DNA from: Streptomyces sp. NBC_00490
GTDB taxonomy: Bacteria > Actinomycetota > Actinomycetes > Streptomycetales > Streptomycetaceae
DNA: 64,000 nucleotides
Assembly (NCBI RefSeq): GCF_036013645.1
Contig: NZ_CP107869.1
Coordinates: 10,292,001 to 10,356,000, forward strand
Direction: 5' to 3'
The position numbers and the translations under genes were made by a program. Below are positions 54,696-61,320 of the stretch, piece by piece (position 1 is the stretch's first letter; the number at the start of each line of letters is the position of its first letter). Below the pieces are notes generated by a model. The model saw nothing but the letters and a program-made list of their open reading frames with translations, was not told the DNA's origin and did no database searches.

Positions 54696-56114
54696 GTGCG
54701 CCCTAGATCTGCGGCCCAGGCGGCCGCAACTGCTCTTGTTTCCCTGGGGTTGCTCGTCGGAGCAGGGCTGGAGCCTGCCGGTGCGACCGGCCCCTCCGAG
54801 GAAGAACTTCAGGTCGTCTCGGCTGTCGGCACTCTGGGCACCTCGTTGCCCAGCCTGAGCGAGCTGCGGCAGGACTGGACCCATCGCCGCACCATCGCTG
54901 ACGACCACACTCCCAAGGCCTCGCCGACGACTGGGAGAACACCGCTGGAGACGGTCGGCCCGGCGGCGGCGTGGGCATCCGAGTCGGACGAGCCCGCCGC
55001 AGTCGCATCGAACGGTTCCGGCGCGCAGCGCCCCCGAACGCTCGCCGCCGACAGCCTGTACGACGAGCCGGCGCACACCATGACGGCGCAGGAGTGCCGT
55101 GACGGCCTGGGCTCCGACAAGAAGTTCTTCATCAAGTCGCGTTTCGCCGTGTGCTCCGGAGCCTCGTTCACCCAGGAATGGATCAAGGACAACAAGCCCG
55201 TCGGCGCGAGCACGTTCGGTTTCCTGGCGATCGGCACGATCGCCAAGGGAAGCCGCACGATGAACGTGCAGTACCGGTATGTCCAGATGCAGACGATAGG
55301 TACGACGGGCGTCTCCACGTTCATGATCACGCCTAGTGTGACCATTCCTTCGATCTGGCCGGCTACGGCCAAGAGCTCCCAGGATGGGAGCATGCCTGCA
55401 GCTCAGAGCTTCGCCGCGCTGCAAGCACAGACCGACCCCGGTTTCCAGCACAATCTGACCGTCGCCAGCGGGCAGGGCGACACGCCCGACGACACCGTCT
55501 TCGCCGTCTACCAACCCAAGCTGAAGCTACGCGTGGACGGTGGCTGGAAGATGAACGGCGCGCTGTCCGGTGAGCCCTTCTTCCTGGCACCTCGCTGGGA
55601 CAAGGCCCAGTACGTCAGCGCCAACGACGGCGCGGCTGTCATGAGTTACATGGTGGCGATGCCCTTCAGCACGAAGACCGGCGCTCCCGAGCGGCTCGCA
55701 GCCCAGCACATCAAGGACGCCTACGAGAAGCCGGGAACGACCAAGCCGGACAACGCCAGCAAGAACATCCCCGGCCAAACGGCCGACAGACCACTCACGC
55801 GTCTGTACAGCGACACGTCCCGACGCAACGCCAACCGCCGTGCCGCGATCGCCACCTGCAAGAGGTACTGGGGCGACAACTACGCCGACGGCGGCAACGA
55901 GTGCGACGAGTTCCCGTTCTCCACCACCTATGAAGGTGCGGCGCAAGCGTCCGCCACGTACGACCCGCAGGGCAAAGCCCCCAAGAGTAACTATTCGGCC
56001 CGGCCGATCCCGAAGACGGACAACGGGGCGGGCGGCTCCTTGATGTCCCTCTTCTACAAGTACAACCGGATCATCGACGGCCCCAACGACGGATTCCTCA
56101 TCGAGGTCAGCTGA
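54696..56114 (+). CDS. Secreted NucA/NucB-type deoxyribonuclease-domain protein
   Basis: A 472-residue protein; GTG at 54696 follows GGAG by 7 bases. Signal peptide: MRPRSAAQAAATALVSLGLLVGAGLEPAGA. The C-terminal 110 residues hold RRAAIATCKRYWGDNYADGG then NECDEFPFSTTYEGA, the CDE(F/Y)P signature of the NucA/NucB non-specific deoxyribonuclease family. The middle region (residues 120-330) is a beta-rich domain of unknown role beginning at AQECRDGLGSDKKFFIKSRFAVCSG. It is probably exported and degrades DNA outside or enters competitor cells. It is convergent with a 145-residue acidic protein. Confidence 0.82.
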   Translation: MRPRSAAQAAATALVSLGLLVGAGLEPAGATGPSEEELQVVSAVGTLGTSLPSLSELRQDWTHRRTIADDHTPKASPTTGRTPLETVGPAAAWASESDEPAAVASNGSGAQRPRTLAADSLYDEPAHTMTAQECRDGLGSDKKFFIKSRFAVCSGASFTQEWIKDNKPVGASTFGFLAIGTIAKGSRTMNVQYRYVQMQTIGTTGVSTFMITPSVTIPSIWPATAKSSQDGSMPAAQSFAALQAQTDPGFQHNLTVASGQGDTPDDTVFAVYQPKLKLRVDGGWKMNGALSGEPFFLAPRWDKAQYVSANDGAAVMSYMVAMPFSTKTGAPERLAAQHIKDAYEKPGTTKPDNASKNIPGQTADRPLTRLYSDTSRRNANRRAAIATCKRYWGDNYADGGNECDEFPFSTTYEGAAQASATYDPQGKAPKSNYSARPIPKTDNGAGGSLMSLFYKYNRIIDGPNDGFLIEVS

Positions 56115-56154
56115 CACGCCCCGACGTGACGGTGCACCACATGGTGATGCACCG

Positions 56155-56592
56155 TCACACGGGCCAGAACTGCACCAGATAGTGCTCGATCCCCTCCGGG
56201 ACATCGAGCTCCGCGAGCCTGCGCACCTCTTGCCTGCCGCGCACATGCACCCGCACCCCCCATGTCCGGCCGGGCTGGCCCAGGACAATGTCTTCCTTGG
56301 TCATCCCCGCATAGGTCCACAGGCGTACCTGCCCGGCGGGGGCGTCGATCTGCGTCTGTGTCAGCTCTTCCCACGGCCCGGGAACCGCAGGGGGCTTCTC
56401 ATCCCAGACCTCCGCGCAGAAATCGGCAGTGTGCGTGTGGCCTCCGCTGTGAATCACCACTCGGCCACCGGAAGACGAGCCGAAGGGCTCATCAGGTCTC
56501 GGCTCGTCATCGAATGACGCCCCGACGTCCTCCATCCACAAGCCATAGAACATGACTTCGGCGTCGAGATGCTGCCTAGCCAGCAAGCCCAT
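56155..56592 (-). CDS. Acidic hypothetical protein, possible partner of the nuclease
   Basis: A 145-residue protein with an ATG at 56592 and GGAG 7 bases upstream. It has no signal peptide, is acidic and aromatic-rich (MFYGLWMEDVGASFDDEPRPDEP, AEVWDEKPPAVPGPWEELTQTQ, ending EGIEHYLVQFWPV), which is the general composition of immunity proteins. No family match is recognised. Its convergence 40 bases from the NucA/NucB gene suggests, without proof, a protective function. Confidence 0.55.
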   Translation of the reverse strand: MGLLARQHLDAEVMFYGLWMEDVGASFDDEPRPDEPFGSSSGGRVVIHSGGHTHTADFCAEVWDEKPPAVPGPWEELTQTQIDAPAGQVRLWTYAGMTKEDIVLGQPGRTWGVRVHVRGRQEVRRLAELDVPEGIEHYLVQFWPV

Positions 56593-57132
56593 CCTCTCGC
56601 TCCTTCACCAGCCGCCAGCGATCGACGGAACTTTCCAGGGGACGTGGCGATCAGCATGACCTCGGTGGCCTGTCGAGGCAACCTGCCCCACGGCAGACGA
56701 TCACCTGCTACCGATCACGCCACCGACCAGCACGAGCATGATCAGTCACACCAGCCCCATGACCAGCAACTTACGCCCGCGTCCACCGCTCCCACACCGC
56801 CCGCTCGTCATCAGACAGCAGCAACGGCTCCAGCTTCGGGCTGAACCGTTCCGGGCTCGGTAGGGGGAGCGGAGTGTCCAGTGAGCGGCCCTGGCTCACT
56901 TTCGGTGGTGACAGAAGGTGATGCTCGATACTTGTAGTGATTTGCCCACGTCAGCCTGCAGGTCGACGCCTGAGCAATTAGTTCGCCCCAGGCAGGAAAC
57001 GAGGTCCTGGGCGAGCAGCCGCATGACTCAACCAGGCGTTTCTTCCATGACTATCCGTCACCACCGGAAGCGAGCCAGGGCCGTCAAATTGACACCCCCG
57101 TCGTGCTGACCTGAGTGTGCGGCCGGTCCGAG
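56593..57132. other. Remnant-rich interval
   Basis: About 540 bases without an intact gene. A possible transposase scrap on the minus strand is at 56771-56860 (listed separately). The remainder (56861-57132) has stops in all frames and nothing recognisable. Confidence 0.5.
56771..56860 (-). pseudogene. Possible IS630-type transposase N-terminal scrap
   Basis: The minus strand encodes FSPKLEPLLLSDDERAVWERWTRA before a TAA at 56771-56773. This resembles the opening of Streptomyces IS630-type transposases (PLVLSDDERAxLERWxRR). It is too short to be certain. Confidence 0.3.
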
Positions 57133-57255
57133 TTACTTGACAGCGGGGAGTTGTTCCGGTCGAGCCTTTGGGACGAGCGAGTCGCGACCGGCCACCAGCT
57201 CCGGGACGTACTTGTAGAGCGTCGTACGGGAGACGCCCCTCACCGTCGGGCTACC
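57133..57255 (-). pseudogene. C-terminal scrap of a serine recombinase (resolvase)
   Basis: The minus strand reads SPTVRGVSRTTLYKYVPELV then AGRDSLVPKARPEQLPAVK and a stop at 57133. GVSRTTLYKYVPEL is the C-terminal helix-turn-helix of Tn3-type resolvases/invertases. No catalytic domain precedes it, so only the DNA-binding end remains. Confidence 0.55.
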
Positions 57256-57611
57256 GGCCGCCCCGCCGGGGCGCCGCCTTCGGCCGGTCCTGGATCGGAA
57301 TATCTGAGACCCGCTCGCTCCAAAGCGGGCGCAGCTGGAGGAACAGCCTGCCTGTGCTCGCGAGCCCCTGAAACGCCTGGGGATTGCCTCAGATCGAGCG
57401 CTAGCTACAGCCCTACTCCCTGCGCTACGTCGTCCGCCCCTGGCGCGACGTGGTTCGCCGCGAGCATTCACCCAGCCCCTCAGCGGTGTCGTGCCGCAGC
57501 GGCCCCTTCGGGGTCGGAGGCAAGTTGCAGGAGCGCGGCACGAGTGTCTGGATGGTCGGGCCAGTGCTTCACGGCGCGTGGTGCTCCCGACGCGGTGCAG
57601 CAGCTCGCCCC
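57256..57611. other. Interval between two gene remnants
   Basis: Nothing recognisable in either strand; frames are short or arginine/proline-rich with no start signals. Confidence 0.45.
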
Positions 57612-57743
57612 GCACCGGCCGGGATCGCCTATGTCGCCGATGAGGCCAGGACCGTACAGAAGGTCCGGCAGGTGCTCGTGCGGGAGTTGGGATGGGAGTG
57701 CCGGGCGGTGCTGACGAAGCCGTTCTGGGCGCCGGGGAAGTAG
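57612..57743 (+). pseudogene. C-terminal fragment of a siderophore-interacting (SIP) protein
   Basis: The plus strand encodes APAGIAYVADEARTVQKVRQ then VLVRELGWECRAVLTKPFWAPGK and a stop at 57743. This resembles the SIP C-terminal domain (AYLAGEAxxVxxVRxxLVxERGxxRxxxxxxxFWxxGK). The FAD-binding domain is absent upstream. A gene end left by recombination. Confidence 0.5.
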
Positions 57744-57794
57744 GGGCTGGAGTAGCAGATCCGTGACTGTGAACTAGCTGTCCTGCAAAGCGAA

Positions 57795-58214
57795 TTGGTC
57801 CACAATGTGATCGTGGCCACTGCACTGCAGTCAGAGTTCAACGACGGTACGCCCGTCAGATTCCTGCTCTCTCCCGTCCCGCCCAGTGGCGCCGCCGGAC
57901 GGGACGACGATCTCCCCGCGGGGATGGGGACATCGACGCCCGTGGCCGCCGGGCGGCGGGGCGTCGCCGAATTCGCGACCGGTGCCCTGCGCAGTGCCCT
58001 GGCACCGCTCGGCGTGCTGCTCCAGGAGGTGCATGGCACCGTCAACGCCGTGCCGGAGCCGCCCAGCGAGATGAGTGTGACGTTCGGAGTGCAGGTAGGG
58101 CACGACCTGAAGCTCGGGATCGTGAGCGGCAACGGGCAGGCGCATCTCACAGTGACCGCGACCTGGCAGCCGCCACGGGCCGACGGAGGCACGGCTGCAC
58201 CGGGCGCGGAGTGA
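57795..58214 (+). CDS. Trypsin-co-occurring domain 1 (Trypco1) protein
   Basis: A 139-residue protein starting at 57795. Its second half (MSVTFGVQVGHDLKLGIVSGNGQAHLTVTATW) is the Trypco1 signature (VxFGxxxxxxxGxxxxxGxxxxxVTxTW). The N-terminal part FRFLLSPVP-like (VRFLLSPVPPSGAAG) and GVAEFATGALRSALAPLGVLLQEVH helix also fit. It ends 3 bases before the protease gene. These domains accompany trypsin-like effectors in actinobacterial conflict systems and are probably adaptor or sensor subunits. Confidence 0.82.
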   Translation: MVHNVIVATALQSEFNDGTPVRFLLSPVPPSGAAGRDDDLPAGMGTSTPVAAGRRGVAEFATGALRSALAPLGVLLQEVHGTVNAVPEPPSEMSVTFGVQVGHDLKLGIVSGNGQAHLTVTATWQPPRADGGTAAPGAE

Positions 58215-58217
58215 CCC

Positions 58218-60371
58218 ATGGGCTGGTTCCTCCTGGCCGAGACGGTCCCCGACGACGACCCCTCCCACCACGTGGTGACCGTACGGCGGACGAACGACGG
58301 CCTGACCGCAGGAGCGGGCCTGGTCGTGGGTGTGGACACCGTGCTCACTTGCGCCCACGTCGTCAACGATGCGCTGGGCCGGCCCCTGTTCGACCCCCGT
58401 GATCCGGAGCGGCGGCCGCTTCTCGTCCAGCTGCACGGGAAGCTCGGCTCCCGTCAGTACTTCGCGCACGTCGAGCACTGGATCCCACCGCGTTCCGAAT
58501 CTGGCGGGAGAGTACTGGAGGGAGACACAACCTGGCTCGGCGACCTCGCGGTGCTGCGGCTCCAGGCGGCATCCGGTGAATTGCCCGCACCGCCGCGCAG
58601 GACCACGATGTCGCAGCAACAGAAGGTGCAGGCCTGGCACGGCAGCGGGAAGGAGGCGACGTTCGCAGACCTCACCGTCACCCTGCTCGCCGGCCCCATC
58701 GGCTACGTCGACGGAGCGCCGACCGGTATGGCGGTGGGCCCCGGTTACAGCGGCAGCCCCTTGTGGTCCCCGCACCACCGGGCTGTGGTCGGACTGGTGG
58801 CCGCCGCCTTCCTGCTGCCCGGCCAAGACCCCGACTCCGGTGCCCCGCTCCCGTACCACCCCCAGCAGATGAACCGGCGCGGCTGGGCCATCCCCTGGCA
58901 GCGCGTCGAGGCCGAACTGCGGCCGCTGGGTGTCCTGGACGCCCGGTCGCCCGAGCCCGGCGATCCCGAAGACCCCGCGTTCGGGGTGCTCGCGGACCTC
59001 GTCGCGGACCTGCTGCCATCGGGGAACAGGCGCGTCGACTTCGGCCGCCGGCTGGCCCGGGCGTGCGGTGTCGGGTACAGCAGCGACGTCACTCCGCCCA
59101 CGCCCGAGGAGTTCGCCGCGTTCCTGCTCTCGCACCCGCGTGCCGTGGCCGCCCTCACGGCGGTGCTACGCCGCGAGCCCGGCGGCGCCTCCCGGCGCGT
59201 CCTGGCCGTCGCCGGTCTGGTCCGCGCCGCCCGGCTGCTGACCCCGCAGGAGTACCTCGAACTCCGCGACCGGCTGCGGATCCTGGACCCCGGTGTGCTC
59301 GCCCGGCTGCCCGAGACGGTGCGGGCCGCGCTACCGCACCTCGCCGTTTTCCCGGACGGCACAGATCTGGACGCGCTGCTCGACCAGTTGGAGGCACTGC
59401 CGGGTGACGGCCGCTCCGCCGACGGGGAGGCCAGGGTCCCGGCACTGCTGCGGGTCATGGAGTACGTCGCCGCGCTGTGCGTGGAGCCCCGCCAGTCGGA
59501 ACTGCGCCTGTGGGCGAACAGAGTCGTGGCGCGGCTCGGCGTCCCACAGGCCGCGCTGGCCGAGCGGCGCTGGGACGCACAGGTGTGGGCCCGCTCGGTA
59601 CGGGACCGGTCCCGGCGCGCGCGGGTCCTGGTAGAGGTGACCCGGGCGGAGCGCGACCGGCACCGGCTGGGCATCTGGTGCGACGAAGGTGCCGGGCCCC
59701 GGCGGGTGTCGGCCGAGAGCGTCGGGTCCTACTCGGCCTCCGAGGCGGCCCGGGAGGTCCTGCGGGTGGTCACCTCGCTGACGCCCGACGCCGTGGACGC
59801 CCGGCCGCCCCTCGTCGAGGTGCTCGTGGACCGCAAGAGCCTGAACCTGCCCGTCGACGAATGGGAGGCACAGGTACCGGGCGAACTCGTCCCCGGCGTG
59901 CTCGGCGTGGAGTTCCCTCTCGTCGTGCACTGTCCCGAACTCCTGCGCAGGCACGGGCGGTTCCTGCCCCACTGGCGCATCAGGTGGAACCGGCTCGACT
60001 CGGGGAAGACTTTCGTCATCGACGAGTCCATGGACCCGGACACGCTCTACCCCAAGCTTGTCAACCAACTCGACACGGTGCGCGTCTCCGTGGACGTACC
60101 GCCCGGTTCGCCGCGGGACAGCATCGTGCAGACTTGCCTTGTCCTGGGCATTCCGGTGGTGGTGTGGGACCGCGGACCAGACGGCAGGTCCCACGCCGTC
60201 AAGCACATGGCGGACGTCGCCACCCGTGAATTGCCCGAGGGAGTACGCGGATACCGCGCGGGCTCCCTGGCCAGTCCGCCCGAGTTCCCCGGGCGGCCTG
60301 TCCTGGCCTGGGCCGACGCCGACCGCACCACGCCTCGACTACAGCTGACCGAACCACAGGAGAGCGCATGA
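58218..60371 (+). CDS. Trypsin-like serine protease fused to VMAP-type regions
   Basis: A 717-residue protein. Residues about 1-220 form a trypsin fold: His47 (VLTCAHVV), Asp109 (LGDLAVLRL), Ser178 (GPGYSGSP). No signal peptide, so it acts in the cytoplasm. Residues 260-380 are helical. The C-terminal region (ERRWDAQVWARSVRDRSRRARVLVEVTRAERDR ... RPPLVEVLVDRKSLNLPVDEW ... PGSPRDSIVQTCLVLGIPVVVWDRG) matches the vWA-MoxR-associated protein (VMAP) C-terminal domain. It overlaps the MoxR gene by 4 bases (ATGA). VMAP systems couple a sensor, a MoxR-type ATPase and a peptidase effector; activation presumably releases proteolysis. Confidence 0.85.
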   Translation: MGWFLLAETVPDDDPSHHVVTVRRTNDGLTAGAGLVVGVDTVLTCAHVVNDALGRPLFDPRDPERRPLLVQLHGKLGSRQYFAHVEHWIPPRSESGGRVLEGDTTWLGDLAVLRLQAASGELPAPPRRTTMSQQQKVQAWHGSGKEATFADLTVTLLAGPIGYVDGAPTGMAVGPGYSGSPLWSPHHRAVVGLVAAAFLLPGQDPDSGAPLPYHPQQMNRRGWAIPWQRVEAELRPLGVLDARSPEPGDPEDPAFGVLADLVADLLPSGNRRVDFGRRLARACGVGYSSDVTPPTPEEFAAFLLSHPRAVAALTAVLRREPGGASRRVLAVAGLVRAARLLTPQEYLELRDRLRILDPGVLARLPETVRAALPHLAVFPDGTDLDALLDQLEALPGDGRSADGEARVPALLRVMEYVAALCVEPRQSELRLWANRVVARLGVPQAALAERRWDAQVWARSVRDRSRRARVLVEVTRAERDRHRLGIWCDEGAGPRRVSAESVGSYSASEAAREVLRVVTSLTPDAVDARPPLVEVLVDRKSLNLPVDEWEAQVPGELVPGVLGVEFPLVVHCPELLRRHGRFLPHWRIRWNRLDSGKTFVIDESMDPDTLYPKLVNQLDTVRVSVDVPPGSPRDSIVQTCLVLGIPVVVWDRGPDGRSHAVKHMADVATRELPEGVRGYRAGSLASPPEFPGRPVLAWADADRTTPRLQLTEPQESA

Positions 60372-61318
60372 CTTCGGCTCCCGAGGCGGACTGGCGCCTC
60401 TTCCGCGGTGACGGCGTCCCGAGGGCCGTCGCCCTCCCGTCCGCCCCACCGTGGCGCCGCTTCACCCCGGTGCGGACGATGCGCGCCGAACTGCCGTATC
60501 TCATTGAGCGGCAGCACGCGGACGTCGTCAACGCCGCGCTGCACCTGCGCCGTCCCCTGCTGGTCACCGGGCCGGCTGGCACCGGCAAGTCGTCGCTGGC
60601 CCGGGCGGTCGCGCACGAGTTGCGCCTGGGCGAACTTCTGCGCTGGTCGGTCAACAGCCGCTCCACCGTCAAGGATGCGCTCTACCAATACGATGCGATC
60701 GGTCGGCTGCGCGAGACGACACTCAGCCGGGACAGCGGTGAACGCGAGCCGTCTATCGGCACGTTCGTCCGGCTCGGCCCGCTCGGCACCGCCCTGGTCC
60801 CGTCGGCCACCCCGCGCTGTCTCCTCGTGGACGAGATGGACAAGGGCGACGTCGACCTCCCCAACGACCTGCTCACCGTCTTCGAGGAAGGGGTCTTCGA
60901 CATCCCGGAGCTGACCCGACTCCCGGAGGACATGGCCGACGTCGAGGTGCAGACCTACGACCACGGGGGCACGATCCGGGTGCACCAAGGGCTCGTCCAG
61001 TGCGCGGAGTTCCCCGTCGTCGTCATCACCAGCAACGGCGAGCGGGACTTCCCGCCCGCATTCCTGCGCCGGTGCATCCGGCTCCAGCTGCCGGTGCCGG
61101 ACGAGCGGCGGCTGCGGGCCATCGTCGAGGCGCACCTGGGAGCGGACGCGCTGCGGGCGGCCGACGATCTGATCGAGGCGTTCCTGCGCCACCGTGCCCC
61201 GGGTGAACTCGCCACCGACCAGTTGCTCAACGCGGTGTTCCTGCGCACCGGCGGGGTCGACCTGAACGCGGAGGGGCTGCTCGACGCCGTACTGCACCGG
61301 CTCACCGGGGCGATGTAA
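60368..61318 (+). CDS. MoxR-like AAA+ ATPase of a VMAP system
   Basis: A 316-residue AAA+ ATPase. Walker A GPAGTGKSS (68-76), Walker B CLLVDEMDKGD (151-161), sensor VVVITSNGERDFPPAFLRRC with the arginine finger. It resembles MoxR members of the VMAP type. The start overlaps the protease gene stop (ATGA) and the next gene begins 2 bases after its stop, so the three are one operon. It probably remodels the protease or the SAV_2336-type partner. Confidence 0.9.
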   Translation: MTSAPEADWRLFRGDGVPRAVALPSAPPWRRFTPVRTMRAELPYLIERQHADVVNAALHLRRPLLVTGPAGTGKSSLARAVAHELRLGELLRWSVNSRSTVKDALYQYDAIGRLRETTLSRDSGEREPSIGTFVRLGPLGTALVPSATPRCLLVDEMDKGDVDLPNDLLTVFEEGVFDIPELTRLPEDMADVEVQTYDHGGTIRVHQGLVQCAEFPVVVITSNGERDFPPAFLRRCIRLQLPVPDERRLRAIVEAHLGADALRAADDLIEAFLRHRAPGELATDQLLNAVFLRTGGVDLNAEGLLDAVLHRLTGAM

Positions 61319-61320
61319 CC

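Noticed and set aside
57795..58214. Reading the small gene before the protease as an unrelated hypothetical
   Set aside because: Its C-terminal FGVQVGHDLKLG...VTATW pattern and position before a trypsin-VMAP gene fit Trypco1.
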